Positions 7,673-16,329 of a stretch of DNA of 64,000 bases are shown here, in pieces. The position numbers and the translations under genes are program-made. Each line of letters starts with the position of its first letter. The stretch's first letter is position 1. The notes beneath the pieces are model-generated. The model was not told the DNA's origin. It saw nothing but the letters and a program-made list of their open reading frames with translations, and ran no database searches. The stretch is from Rhodopseudomonas sp. (lineage in GTDB: Bacteria; Pseudomonadota; Alphaproteobacteria; Rhizobiales; Xanthobacteraceae). The stretch lies in the NCBI RefSeq assembly GCF_013377015.1, contig NZ_JACABA010000002.1:186001-250000 (forward strand), in the 5' to 3' direction.

Positions 7673-10411
7673 TTGTCCGACACCGACGATAAGAAGCCCG
7701 GGGAGCCGCCGGCGCCCTCGGATATTCGCCCCGTTTCGATCCTCGACGAGATGAAACGCTCGTATCTCGATTACGCCATGAGCGTGATCGTGGCCCGCGC
7801 GTTGCCGGATGCGCGCGACGGTTTGAAGCCGGTGCATCGCCGGATTCTGTTCGCGATGTACGAGAACGGCTTCGAGTGGAATAAGCCGTATCGCAAATCG
7901 GCGCGCACCGTCGGCGACGTCATCGGTAAGTATCATCCTCACGGCGACCAGTCGGTCTACGACGCCATGGTCCGCATGGCGCAGGACTTCTCGATGCGGG
8001 TACCGCTGATCGACGGCCAGGGCAATTTCGGCTCGGTCGACGGCGATGCGGCGGCCGCGATGCGGTACACCGAGTCGCGGTTGACCAAGATCGCCCAGGG
8101 GCTGCTCGACGACATCGACAAGGACACCGTCGATTATCAGGACAACTATGACGGCTCGTTCCGCGAACCGCGGGTGCTGCCGGCGAAATTTCCGAACCTG
8201 CTGGTCAACGGCGCCGGCGGCATCGCCGTCGGCATGGCCACCAACATTCCCCCGCATAATCTCGGCGAGGTGATCGACGCCTGCGTCGCGCTGATCGACG
8301 ATCCGGCGCTGTCGATCGACGATCTCATCAACATCATTCCGGGGCCGGATTTTCCGACCGGTGGCATCATTCTCGGCCGTCAGGGCATTCGCGCCGCCTA
8401 TCACCTCGGCCGCGGCTCGATCGTGATGCGCGGCAAGGTGTCGATCGAACCGGTCCGGAAGGACCGCGAAGCGATCATCATCACGGAAATTCCCTACCAG
8501 GTGAACAAGGCCACCATGGTGGAGCGGATCGCCGAGCTGGTGCGCGAAAAGCGGATCGAAGGCATTTCCGATCTGCGCGACGAATCCGACCGCGATGGCT
8601 TCCGCGTCGTCGTCGAACTGCGCCGCGACGCGGTGCCGGACGTGGTGCTGAATCAGCTCTACAAATACACGCCGCTGCAGACCAATTTCGGCGCCAATGT
8701 GGTGGCGCTCGACACCGGCAGGCCGCAGGTGATGACGCTGAAAGACCTGCTGACGCTGTTCATCGCGTTCCGCGAACAGGTGGTGTCGCGGCGTACCAAG
8801 TTCCTGCTCAACAAGGCGCGCGACCGCGCCCATATCCTGGTCGGCCTGGCGATCGCGGTCGCCAATATCGACGAGATTATTCGGGTGATTAGGACTTCGC
8901 CGGATCCCACCACGGCGCGCGACACCCTGATGTCGCGCGACTGGGAGGCCAAGGACGTCGCGACGATGATCACGCTGATCGACGATCCGCGGCACAAGCT
9001 CAATCCGGACGGCACCGCGCGGCTGTCGTTCGAGCAGGCCAAGGCGATTCTCGACCTGCGCCTGGCCCGCCTGACCGCTCTCGGCCGCGAGGAGATTTCC
9101 GACGAACTCGACAAGCTCGCGATCGAGATCGCCGACTATCTGGAGATCCTGCGCTCGCGTGCCAGGGTCCAGGCCATCATCAAGGACGAACTCGCCGCGG
9201 TGAAGGCGGAATTCGCCACGCCGCGCAAGACCATGATCATCGAGCACGAGGGCGAGGTCGAGGACGAGGACCTGATCCAGCGCGAGGACATGGTGGTGAC
9301 GGTGTCGCACGCCGGCTATGTCAAGCGGGTGCCGCTGTCGACCTACCGGGCGCAGCGCCGCGGCGGCAAGGGCCGTTCCGGCATGGCGACCCGCGAGGAG
9401 GATTTCGTCAGCCGGCTGTTCGTGGCCTCCACCCATACGCCGGTGCTGTTCTTCTCGTCGCGCGGCCAGGTCTACAAGGAAAAGGTCTGGCGGCTGCCGA
9501 TCGCGCCGCCGAACGGCCGCGGCAAGGCGCTGATCAACATCTTGCCGCTGGAGCAGGGCGAACGCATCACCACCATCATGCCGCTGCCGGAGGATGAATC
9601 CTCCTGGGCCGAGCTCGACGTGATGTTCGCCACCACCCGTGGCACCGTCCGCCGCAACAAGCTGTCGGACTTCGTCGACGTCCGCCGCTCCGGCATCATC
9701 GCGATGAAGCTCGACGACGGCGAAGCGATCGTCGACGTTCAGATCTGCACCGACCGCGACGATGTGTTGCTCACCGCCGCCGGCGGCCAGTGCATCCGCT
9801 TCGCGGTCAACGAGGTGCGGGTGTTCCAGAGCCGCGCCTCGATGGGCGTCCGCGGCATGTCGGTGGCCTCGGGCGACAAGGTGATCTCGCTGACCATCCT
9901 GCGCCATTTCGATGCGACACCGGCCGAGCGCACCACCTATCTGAAGCAATCCGGCGCGATCCGCCGCGCCGCCACCGGCGAGGACGCCGAGGCCGTCGAA
10001 CTGGTCGCGGAACCCGAGGCCGAGGAGGCCGACGTGCTGACGTCGCTGTCGTCGGAGCGCTATGCCGAGATGTCTGCCAACGAGCAGTTCGTGCTGACGC
10101 TCAGCGAGAACGGCTACGGCAAACGGACCTCGTCGTTCGAGTACCGGACCACCGGCCGCGGCGGCAAGGGCATCGTGGCGATGTCGGTAAACAGCCGCAA
10201 TGGCAAGCTGGTGGCCTCGTTCCCGGTCGAGGACGACGACCAGATCATGTTGGTCACCGACAAGGGCCAGTTGATCCGCTGCCCGGTCGCCGGCATCCGC
10301 ATCGTCGGCCGCTCGACCCAGGGCGTCACCGTGTTCGACACCGCCGCCGACGAGCATGTCGTTTCGGTCGAGCACATCGGCGAGGACACCGACACCGGCA
10401 ACGGCGGCTAA
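7673..10411 (+). CDS. gyrA: DNA gyrase subunit A
   Basis: Breakage-reunion subunit of DNA gyrase, 912 residues from a TTG start at 7673; no better start lies upstream of the conserved [18 protein letters not shown]. The catalytic tyrosine is Y132 ([11 protein letters not shown]). The quinolone-determining region reads [10 protein letters not shown], so the position of E. coli Ser83 is Gln93 while Asp87 is kept (Asp97). The C-terminal beta-pinwheel carries the GyrA box in [10 protein letters not shown] and ends in an acidic tail. A strong hairpin follows the stop codon. Confidence 0.98.
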   Translation: MSDTDDKKPGEPPAPSDIRPVSILDEMKRSYLDYAMSVIVARALPDARDGLKPVHRRILFAMYENGFEWNKPYRKSARTVGDVIGKYHPHGDQSVYDAMVRMAQDFSMRVPLIDGQGNFGSVDGDAAAAMRYTESRLTKIAQGLLDDIDKDTVDYQDNYDGSFREPRVLPAKFPNLLVNGAGGIAVGMATNIPPHNLGEVIDACVALIDDPALSIDDLINIIPGPDFPTGGIILGRQGIRAAYHLGRGSIVMRGKVSIEPVRKDREAIIITEIPYQVNKATMVERIAELVREKRIEGISDLRDESDRDGFRVVVELRRDAVPDVVLNQLYKYTPLQTNFGANVVALDTGRPQVMTLKDLLTLFIAFREQVVSRRTKFLLNKARDRAHILVGLAIAVANIDEIIRVIRTSPDPTTARDTLMSRDWEAKDVATMITLIDDPRHKLNPDGTARLSFEQAKAILDLRLARLTALGREEISDELDKLAIEIADYLEILRSRARVQAIIKDELAAVKAEFATPRKTMIIEHEGEVEDEDLIQREDMVVTVSHAGYVKRVPLSTYRAQRRGGKGRSGMATREEDFVSRLFVASTHTPVLFFSSRGQVYKEKVWRLPIAPPNGRGKALINILPLEQGERITTIMPLPEDESSWAELDVMFATTRGTVRRNKLSDFVDVRRSGIIAMKLDDGEAIVDVQICTDRDDVLLTAAGGQCIRFAVNEVRVFQSRASMGVRGMSVASGDKVISLTILRHFDATPAERTTYLKQSGAIRRAATGEDAEAVELVAEPEAEEADVLTSLSSERYAEMSANEQFVLTLSENGYGKRTSSFEYRTTGRGGKGIVAMSVNSRNGKLVASFPVEDDDQIMLVTDKGQLIRCPVAGIRIVGRSTQGVTVFDTAADEHVVSVEHIGEDTDTGNGG

Positions 10412-10428
10412 AGGGTTCCCTGAATCGA

Positions 10429-10458
10429 AAGGCCCCCGGGGGGCATCCCGGGGGCCTT
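10429..10458 (+). terminator. Strong GC-rich hairpin after gyrA
   Basis: A 12-base perfect inverted repeat (AAGGCCCCCGGG / CCCGGGGGCCTT) with a six-base loop lies 17 bases after the gyrA stop. There is no long U tract on either strand. It sits between gyrA and the convergent small gene at 10502, so it may stop transcription from both sides. Confidence 0.75.
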
Positions 10459-10501
10459 CGAGAGCGCTCTTGGAGGAGAGCTTGGTAGAGCCTTGAAACT
10501 G

Positions 10502-10759
10502 TTAGCGGCGTTCGGCGGTCACCAGCCGGGCTTCGCGGATGGTCGCGCTCCGGGTGGCGGCGCTGCGCAGGCAGGACGCCTCGAAATTCGGCCAGGCCTG
10601 CTGCGAGCAATCCCGCCCCACCGGACGGATATCGAGACGGTCGCCCTTGGCCAGAGCCACCGGCACGCTGGCTTCGACCTGCGGGGCGAAGCCCGGCAAC
10701 ACGGTCAAAGCCGCGGCGATGAAAGCTGCGATCGCGATTGCTGAAAGAGCCTTGATCAT
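10502..10759 (-). CDS. Small exported protein of unknown function
   Basis: 85 residues with a clear N-terminal signal peptide (MIKALSAIAIAAFIAAALTV, likely cleaved after VEA). The mature part is about 55 residues with two cysteines (RDCSQQAWPNFEASCLR) that could form one disulfide, ending in basic residues. The pattern DRLDIRPVGRDCSQQAWP...C is one I associate with small secreted proteins that recur in Bradyrhizobiaceae genomes; no function is known to me. It is convergent with gyrA. The start is the first ATG of the frame, preceded by AGGGGACCGTC. Confidence 0.75.
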   Translation of the reverse strand: MIKALSAIAIAAFIAAALTVLPGFAPQVEASVPVALAKGDRLDIRPVGRDCSQQAWPNFEASCLRSAATRSATIREARLVTAERR

Positions 10760-11086
10760 GACGGTCCCCTGTCATTTGGGCCTTTGCGGCCCGCTTGGTT
10801 TGTCGCTTCCCAATGCTGGTGGTTTACCCAGCCCTGGTTTCAGGACGTCTTCGTCGCTGCGGGAATAAGGTTTCGTTTGCCCGCCGAATTGTGTCGTCGC
10901 CGCGATTTGACGAAATATTACGGCCGGAAACCGCAATGTTTTCAGTGTCGTCGCGTTCTTGCAGGGTAGACGCGCTGCCCCTCGGTTTGGTTCGGGGCGG
11001 ATCCGAAAATAAAATTCGGCCCCGGTTACGAATTTTGCGGAACCAGGTCGGCTTGCGGCCATCCGGCCGGCACGCTAGAGGGGGGG
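10760..11086. other. Intergenic region without a recognisable gene
   Basis: These 327 bases between two divergent genes (the small exported protein and coaD) hold no ORF with coding character. One hairpin is visible around 10978-10999 (GCCCC...GGGGC). The region probably carries both promoters, but I cannot pick out reliable -35/-10 boxes. Confidence 0.5.
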
Positions 11087-11584
11087 ATGCCCCGCATCGC
11101 GCTGTATCCAGGCTCATTCGACCCGGTCACCAACGGTCATCTCGACGTGGTCCGTCACGCCGTCGGGCTGTGCGACCGGCTGGTGGTGGCGATCGGGATT
11201 CATCCCGGCAAGAAGCCGCTGTTCTCCACCGAGGAGCGGCTCGCCATGGTCGAGGCGGTATTCGCCCCGATCGCGTCGGCGGCGCATTGCGCGTTCGATT
11301 GCACCACCTACGGCAACCTCACCATCACGGCGGCGCAGAAGGCCGGCGCGACGATCATGATCCGCGGGCTGCGCGACGGCACCGATCTTGACTATGAGAT
11401 GCAGATCGCCGGGATGAACGAGACCATGGCGCCCGGCGTTCACACCGTGTTTATTCCGGCCTCGGTCGGTGTGCGCCCGATCACCGCCACACTGGTGCGG
11501 CAGATCGCTGCGATGGGCGGCGACGTCTCGGCCTTCGTGCCCGACGAGGTCGCGGCCAGTCTGAAATCCAAATTCGCCGGTTAG
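11087..11584 (+). CDS. coaD: Phosphopantetheine adenylyltransferase (CoaD)
   Basis: Fourth step of coenzyme A synthesis: transfers AMP from ATP to 4'-phosphopantetheine to give dephospho-CoA. 165 residues, normal length. The nucleotidyltransferase signature is near the start ([14 protein letters not shown], with the T/HxGH-type NGH). [20 protein letters not shown] and a C-terminal loop ([23 protein letters not shown]) follow. The start ATG at 11087 follows GAGGGGGGG. It is 26 bases ahead of a cyclophilin gene on the same strand. Confidence 0.97.
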   Translation: MPRIALYPGSFDPVTNGHLDVVRHAVGLCDRLVVAIGIHPGKKPLFSTEERLAMVEAVFAPIASAAHCAFDCTTYGNLTITAAQKAGATIMIRGLRDGTDLDYEMQIAGMNETMAPGVHTVFIPASVGVRPITATLVRQIAAMGGDVSAFVPDEVAASLKSKFAG

Positions 11585-11610
11585 CCGGCTTTCTTCTGAT
11601 CGGAGTTTCC

Positions 11611-12174
11611 ATGATCCGAATTGTTGGCCTGATCGCCACGTTGCTGTTTGCGGTTCCAGCCTTGGCGGAGTCGCTGCCCGCCGGTCTCGACAAGGCGAAT
11701 GCGATCGTCATCGACACCGCCAAGGGTCGCATCGTGTTCAAGCTGCGCACCGACCTCGCGCCGAAGCACGCCGAGCGGATCAAGCTGCTGGCGCGCGAGG
11801 GCTATTACGACAACGTGCCGTTCCACCGGGTGATGGCCGGCTTCATGGCGCAGACCGGCGATGGCCAGAACTTCAACGGCACCGGCGGCTCGAAATATCC
11901 CAACCTGAAGGCCGAGTTCTCGGCCGTGCCGTTCACGCGCGGCATCGTCGGCATGGCGCGGCGCGGCGACAGCGTCGATACCGCGAATTCGCAGTTCTTC
12001 TTCATGTTCGCCGACGGCGCTAGCCTGAACGGCCAATACACCGTGATCGGCGAAGTGGTGTCCGGCATGGACGTGGTCGACAAGCTGAAGAAGGCGCCGC
12101 CCGGCTCCGCCAGCGGCAGCGTCGTCGATCCCGACAAGATGCTAAAGGTGCAGGTCGCATCCGATATCAAGTGA
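11611..12174 (+). CDS. Periplasmic peptidyl-prolyl cis-trans isomerase (cyclophilin)
   Basis: Cyclophilin-type prolyl isomerase, 187 residues. A signal peptide (MIRIVGLIATLLFAVPALA, cleavage before ES) points to the periplasm. The cyclophilin core is visible: VPFHRVMAGFMAQTGD with the active-site Arg and Phe, GMARRGDSVDTANSQFFFMFAD, and NGQYTVIGEVVSGMDVVD. A cytoplasmic-type paralogue follows at 12604, so the two probably serve different compartments. The start ATG follows GATCGGAG. Confidence 0.94.
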   Translation: MIRIVGLIATLLFAVPALAESLPAGLDKANAIVIDTAKGRIVFKLRTDLAPKHAERIKLLAREGYYDNVPFHRVMAGFMAQTGDGQNFNGTGGSKYPNLKAEFSAVPFTRGIVGMARRGDSVDTANSQFFFMFADGASLNGQYTVIGEVVSGMDVVDKLKKAPPGSASGSVVDPDKMLKVQVASDIK

Positions 12175-12184
12175 GGTAGCCGAG

Positions 12185-12628
12185 GTGCGGCGCCGACTGC
12201 CAATGACCTTGGTTGCGGCATCTCTCACCCTCGCTTGCCTTGCGGCCATGGACCGGGCGAGCGCGGGTGACGGCCGGATCGATACCCTGGAGGAGATGTT
12301 CGCCACGTTGAAGGGCTGCTGGCGCCCGCCCGCGCTGCCGCGCGGTGATCCGGGGATGCAGATCACCGTGCTGGTGGCGTTTCAACGCGATGGAGCGATT
12401 CTCGGCAAGCCGCGGATCACCTTCGAGACCCCAGAGGCCTCGCAGGCCGACAGCGTAGCCTACCGGATCGCGGTGATGGAGACATTGCAACATTGCACGC
12501 CGTTGCCATTTACCGAGAGCCTGGGCGGCGCCGTCGCCGGACGACCCTTTGCATTGCGGTTTGACGACCGTCGGAACCACCCCAAACCAACAGAGAAGAG
12601 AGCATGGCTGACAACGACAACACTTTGA
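12185..12628 (+). CDS. Small exported protein, TonB-C-terminus-like, unknown function
   Basis: 147 residues from a GTG start. The N-terminus is a signal peptide (RRRLPMTLVAASLTLACLAAMDRASA). The mature part (CWRPP, then ITVLVAFQRDGAILGKPRITFETPEAS, then YRIAVMETLQHCTPLPF) resembles the TonB C-terminal/TolA-like fold used by small periplasmic proteins. Two cysteines are present. It begins 10 bases after one cyclophilin gene, and its last 25 bases overlap the start of the next, so the three are probably one transcript. Function is unknown; the shared operon suggests an envelope protein-folding context. Confidence 0.75.
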   Translation: MRRRLPMTLVAASLTLACLAAMDRASAGDGRIDTLEEMFATLKGCWRPPALPRGDPGMQITVLVAFQRDGAILGKPRITFETPEASQADSVAYRIAVMETLQHCTPLPFTESLGGAVAGRPFALRFDDRRNHPKPTEKRAWLTTTTL

Positions 12629-13071
12629 TCCTCGAAACCACACAGGGCAACGTCACCATCGAGATGCGCCCCGATCTCGCGCCCGGTCACGTCGCGCGGA
12701 TCAAGGAGCTGGTGCGCGAGGGCTTCTATGACGGCATCGTGTTTCACCGCGTCATCGAAGGTTTCATGGCCCAGACCGGCTGCCCGCAGGGCACCGGCAC
12801 CGGCGGCAGCGGCAAGAAGCTGAAGGCCGAGTTCAACAAGGAGCCGCATGTCCGCGGCACCACCTCGATGGCGCGCGCCGCGAGCCCCGATTCCGGCGAC
12901 AGCCAGTTCTTCATCTGTTTCGACGACGCCTCGTTCCTCAACAACCAGTACACGGTTTGGGGCAAGGTCACCGAGGGCATGGAGAACGTCGACAAGATCA
13001 AGCGTGGCGAGCCGGTGAAGGATCCCGACAAGATCATCAAGGCCCGGATGGCGGCGGACGACGCAGCGTAA
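12604..13071 (+). CDS. ppiB: Cytoplasmic peptidyl-prolyl cis-trans isomerase (cyclophilin B type)
   Basis: 155-residue cyclophilin without a signal peptide. The catalytic region is complete: GIVFHRVIEGFMAQTGCPQGTGTGG, then TTSMARAASPDSGDSQFFICFDD and NNQYTVWGKVTEGMENVDKI. The ATG lies inside the end of the preceding gene and has its own GAAGAGAG ribosome-binding site. It closes the coaD-cyclophilin-TonB-like-cyclophilin run and is followed by a family B repeat. Confidence 0.95.
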   Translation: MADNDNTLILETTQGNVTIEMRPDLAPGHVARIKELVREGFYDGIVFHRVIEGFMAQTGCPQGTGTGGSGKKLKAEFNKEPHVRGTTSMARAASPDSGDSQFFICFDDASFLNNQYTVWGKVTEGMENVDKIKRGEPVKDPDKIIKARMAADDAA

Positions 13072-13082
13072 CCGGTGCTGAG

Positions 13083-13187
13083 CCCTCATGGTGAGGAGCG
13101 CACGCAGCGCGCGTCTCGAACCATGAGGAGATTCAGCAACCTCGTCCTTCGAGACGCGGCGAAGACGCCGCTCCTCAGGACGAGGGG
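13083..13187. repeat. Intergenic palindromic repeat, family B
   Basis: Two related 45-47-base halves stand in inverted orientation between ppiB and queA. The left half begins CCCTCATGGTGAGGAGCGC and contains CGTCTCGAACCATGAGG. Read on the other strand, the right half begins CCCTCGTCCTGAGGAGCGGC and contains CGTCTCGAAGGACGAGG. Each half is also an internal palindrome. This looks like a dispersed mobile-type palindrome, not a gene-specific control site. Confidence 0.85.
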
Positions 13188-13205
13188 CGCCGCAGGGGCG
13201 GCTTG

Positions 13206-14288
13206 ATGCGCACCGATCTCTTTGATTTCGATTTGCCGGCGGCCAGCATCGCGCTGCGGCCGGCGAGCCCGCGCGATTCGGCGAAGCTGCTGGTGGTGCG
13301 CCCCGGCGCGCCGCTGCAGGACCTGTCCGTCAGCGACCTGCCGCTGCTGCTGGAGCCGGGCGACCAGCTCGTCGTCAACGACACCAGGGTGATTGCGGCG
13401 CAGCTGACGGGCCGCCGAATCGGCCGCGACACCGAGCCGAAGATCGAGGCGACGCTGATCAAGCGGCTCGACGGCTCGCGCTGGCAGGCGCTGGTCAAGC
13501 CGGCGAAGAAGCTCGCCGTCGGAGATCGTGCGCAGTTCGGCCATGAGGGCAGGGTGTGTCTGCTCGGCCAGCTCGACGCCGAGGTCGAGGCCAAGGGCGA
13601 GGCCGGCGAGATCACGCTGGCGTTCTCGTTTCACGGCCCGGTGCTGGATCAGGCGATCGCCGAACTTGGTGCGACGCCGCTGCCGCCCTATATCGCCTCG
13701 AAGCGGGCGCCGGACGACCGCGACGCCGCCGACTACCAGACCATGTTTGCGGCCAACGAAGGCGCGGTCGCGGCGCCGACCGCCGGGCTGCATTTCACCC
13801 CGGCGTTGCAGGCTGCGCTGGCCGCGCGCGGCGTGACGGTGCACAGGGTGACGCTGCATGTCGGCGCCGGCACCTTCCTGCCGGTGAAGACCGAGGACAC
13901 TGCCGAACACCGGATGCATGCCGAATGGGGCACGATCTCGCGCGATACCGCGGAGGCATTAAATGCGGCGCGGGCGCGGGGCGGGCGCATCGTCGCGGTC
14001 GGCACCACCTCGCTGCGGCTTTTGGAAAGTGCCGCGGGCGAAGACGGACAGATCCAGCCATTCGCCGACGAGACCGCGATCTTCATCACTCCGGGCTATC
14101 GGTTTCGCGCCGTCGACATACTGATGACGAATTTCCACCTGCCGCGTTCGACGCTGTTCATGCTGGTATCGGCTTTCAGCGGGCTGGACACCATGCAACA
14201 GGCCTATGCGCATGCCATCCAGAGCGGCTATCGGTTCTATTCCTATGGCGATGCCTGCCTGTTGTTTCGGGATATAGAGAACCGATGA
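13206..14288 (+). CDS. queA: S-adenosylmethionine:tRNA ribosyltransferase-isomerase QueA
   Basis: Adds the cyclopentene ring to preQ1-modified tRNA, the penultimate step of queuosine synthesis. 360 residues from the ATG at 13206; an in-frame TTG directly precedes it. Family features include [25 protein letters not shown] at the N-terminus, [37 protein letters not shown] and [19 protein letters not shown]. The stop codon overlaps the tgt start (ATGA), so translation is coupled and the two queuosine enzymes are made together. Confidence 0.97.
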   Translation: MRTDLFDFDLPAASIALRPASPRDSAKLLVVRPGAPLQDLSVSDLPLLLEPGDQLVVNDTRVIAAQLTGRRIGRDTEPKIEATLIKRLDGSRWQALVKPAKKLAVGDRAQFGHEGRVCLLGQLDAEVEAKGEAGEITLAFSFHGPVLDQAIAELGATPLPPYIASKRAPDDRDAADYQTMFAANEGAVAAPTAGLHFTPALQAALAARGVTVHRVTLHVGAGTFLPVKTEDTAEHRMHAEWGTISRDTAEALNAARARGGRIVAVGTTSLRLLESAAGEDGQIQPFADETAIFITPGYRFRAVDILMTNFHLPRSTLFMLVSAFSGLDTMQQAYAHAIQSGYRFYSYGDACLLFRDIENR

Positions 14289-15418
14289 GCGTAGCGAACT
14301 ACTTTGAATTGCTCGGCCGCGATCAGGACGCCCGCGTTGGCCGGTTGACCACCCCGCACGGCGTGGTGCGCACGCCGGCGTTCATGCCGGTCGGCACCCT
14401 CGGGGCGATGAAGGGCCTGCACTGGCGCGAGGTCCGCGACGCCGGCGCCGACATCGTGCTCGGCAACACCTACCACCTGATGCTGCGGCCCGGCGCCGAG
14501 CGGATCGCCGCGCTCGGCGGGCTGCAGCGCTTCACCGGCTGGAACGGGCCGATGCTGACCGACTCCGGCGGCTTCCAGGTGATGTCGCTGGCGCAGTTGC
14601 GCAAGGTCACCGAGAGCGGAGTCAAGTTCCGCTCCCACATCGACGGCGCCGCCATCGAGCTGACGCCGGAACGCGCCATCGCGGTGCAGCTTCTGCTCGG
14701 CTCCGACATCGCCATGCAGCTCGACGAATGCGTGCGGCTGCCGGCGGAGCGCGACGACATCGAACGCGCGATGCAATTGTCGCTGCGCTGGGCGGAGCGC
14801 TGCAAGCGCGCCTTCGAGACCGCGCCCGAGGACCACATGCTGTTCGGCATTGCACAGGGCGGCGATGTGCCCGAATTGCGTCGCGCCAGCGCGCAGGGCC
14901 TGATCGAGATCGGGTTCCATGGCTACGCGATCGGCGGGCTCGCGGTCGGCGAACCGCAGGCGGTGATGCTGGCGATGATCGAGGAGGCGGCGCCGATCCT
15001 GCCCGAGGACCGACCGCGCTATCTGATGGGCGTCGGCACGCCGGAGGACATCCTGGAAGCCGTGGCGCGCGGCATCGACATGTTCGATTGCGTGATGCCG
15101 ACCCGGAACGGCCGCCACGGCATGGCATTTACCCGGTTCGGGCCGGTCAATCTGAGCAATGCCCGCCACGCCGACGACCCGCGGCCGCTGGATGAGGCCA
15201 GCGCCTGGCCGTCGACGCGCGACTGTTCGCGCGCCTATCTTCACCATCTGGTGAAGTCGGGCGAGACGCTCGGCGCGATGCTGCTGTCGGAAATCAACGT
15301 CGCCTATTATCAGCGGCTGATGGGCGATATTCGCGACGCGATCGCACGCGGAACGTTTCAGGAGTTCAGAATGCAAACCCGCGCCGACTGGGCGCGGGGC
15401 GATATCGCGCTACGATGA
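14285..15418 (+). CDS. tgt: tRNA-guanine transglycosylase, with the canonical zinc site lost
   Basis: Exchanges guanine-34 for preQ1 in tRNAs with GUN anticodons. 377 residues, overlapping queA by four bases. The fold and active site are intact: [12 protein letters not shown] with the catalytic aspartate, [17 protein letters not shown] and the nucleophile region [17 protein letters not shown]. The zinc site normally reads CxCxxC plus a later histidine. Here the aligned positions are S306, W308, T311 and I337, so all four ligands are replaced, while the neighbouring SRAYLHHL block is conserved. Neither alternative frame restores cysteines there. The enzyme may be active without zinc or held together by other contacts. 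Confidence 0.95.
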   Translation: MSVANYFELLGRDQDARVGRLTTPHGVVRTPAFMPVGTLGAMKGLHWREVRDAGADIVLGNTYHLMLRPGAERIAALGGLQRFTGWNGPMLTDSGGFQVMSLAQLRKVTESGVKFRSHIDGAAIELTPERAIAVQLLLGSDIAMQLDECVRLPAERDDIERAMQLSLRWAERCKRAFETAPEDHMLFGIAQGGDVPELRRASAQGLIEIGFHGYAIGGLAVGEPQAVMLAMIEEAAPILPEDRPRYLMGVGTPEDILEAVARGIDMFDCVMPTRNGRHGMAFTRFGPVNLSNARHADDPRPLDEASAWPSTRDCSRAYLHHLVKSGETLGAMLLSEINVAYYQRLMGDIRDAIARGTFQEFRMQTRADWARGDIALR

Positions 15419-15429
15419 CGGTGGCCGAA

Positions 15430-15645
15430 TCAATTGCAGGCAAACCGCTTCAGCGAGTGCTTGGTGACGAATCCGTAACCGCAAGTGTCGCAGGTCCACA
15501 GATAGCTGACGATACCCTCGGTCACGAACGCCGAAGCTTCCGCCGCAACCATGGAATCAGCGCAAACCGGGCAGGTTGGAAGCTCGCTACCACGCGGCGC
15601 AGGACGCGGCACATTGGTCGACATGACTTCAGCAAGTGCTGGCAT
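15430..15645 (-). CDS. Small zinc-ribbon-like protein, unknown function
   Basis: 71 residues from the ATG at 15645, which has a near-perfect AGGAGGTCACG ribosome-binding site; the frame extends further upstream but this start is clearly preferred. Two CxxC pairs (CPVCADSM and CDTCGYGF, about 30 residues apart) suggest a zinc ribbon or a rubredoxin-like knuckle. No signal peptide or membrane segment is seen. It is convergent with tgt, with 11 bases between the stop codons. No function can be assigned. Confidence 0.8.
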   Translation of the reverse strand: MPALAEVMSTNVPRPAPRGSELPTCPVCADSMVAAEASAFVTEGIVSYLWTCDTCGYGFVTKHSLKRFACN

Positions 15646-16082
15646 CGTGACCTCCTGTGGGTTCCAAGTTGCCAAAACTATACACTAGGAACTCTGACGA
15701 CGCCGCAACAGAAATGAGTTCGTTTTGCGAATTCGATTCTGCACTGCAGCGACCCACTGCCTCGCGTTGTCGACGCAGTCAGGCGTTAGTGCGCGTGCGA
15801 TTATCAAATGCTTTGTTATCAGGCCCTCGCCACAGTTTCGCCGGCATGAATGGAGTGCATCGCCTGCGCGCGATGCACGCGCTGGGACTTTGGGCGGCAG
15901 CGTGCTGCGATCGGAGCAGGGCGCATTGTGCGACTGCGAAGTAGGCCAAGGATTCGTGATCGCCGGCATCGCAGCGCTGGAAATCGGGCCGAGAGGGGAC
16001 TATGCCGAACGTCATTCGGCGCGTGCCGTCGGGGTGATCTCGGCGACGTCGATGCAACTTGAATCAAGGCTGAGAGACTCCC
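15646..16082. other. Intergenic region without a convincing gene
   Basis: These 437 bases separate the zinc-ribbon gene from the BrnA-like gene. ORFs of 80-95 codons occur on both strands, but none has a ribosome-binding site or recognisable content. A short hairpin (GTGCATCGCC...GCGATGCAC) lies near 15857-15880. I looked for a BrnT-like toxin ahead of the BrnA-like gene and saw none. Confidence 0.5.
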
Positions 16083-16325
16083 ATGGCCCAGACGCCGCGC
16101 CGCCCGCGCACTTTGAACGATGCCCGCACCGAGGCCGAAGCCGCCTTCAAGAAGACCACCACCAAGGTTCCCGAAGCGCCGCCGAAGCCGACCGCGATTC
16201 CAGGGGTCAAGGAGCTGGTCTCGCTGCGGATCGACCAGGACGTGCTGGAGCGGTTTCAGGAGGACGGCCCGGGCTGGCAGGACCGTATCAACGCGGCGCT
16301 GCGCAAGGCCGCCGGCCTGTCGTAG
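16083..16325 (+). CDS. Orphan BrnA-like (DUF4415) protein
   Basis: 80 residues. The C-terminal half (VKELVSLRIDQDVLERFQED then GPGWQDRINAALRKAAG) matches the BrnA/DUF4415 pattern: a ribbon-helix-helix DNA-binding fold with the GxGWQxRINxxLR signature. The N-terminal half is basic and proline/threonine-rich. BrnA normally lies just after the toxin gene brnT; no BrnT reading frame is present in the preceding 437 bases. It is convergent with the EamA gene. It could be a solitary antitoxin or a re-used transcription factor. Confidence 0.75.
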   Translation: MAQTPRRPRTLNDARTEAEAAFKKTTTKVPEAPPKPTAIPGVKELVSLRIDQDVLERFQEDGPGWQDRINAALRKAAGLS

Positions 16326-16329
16326 CGCG

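Noticed and set aside
7667-10375. 902-codon open frame on the minus strand covering all of gyrA
   Set aside because: Its translation is low-complexity His/Arg/Asp-rich and mirrors the codon pattern of gyrA; it is a shadow frame of GC-rich coding DNA.
13556-14284. Long upstream extension of the tgt frame through queA
   Set aside because: The extension is out of frame with queA and Arg/Ala-rich; the ATG at 14285 overlaps the queA stop exactly (ATGA) and matches the conserved Tgt N-terminus.
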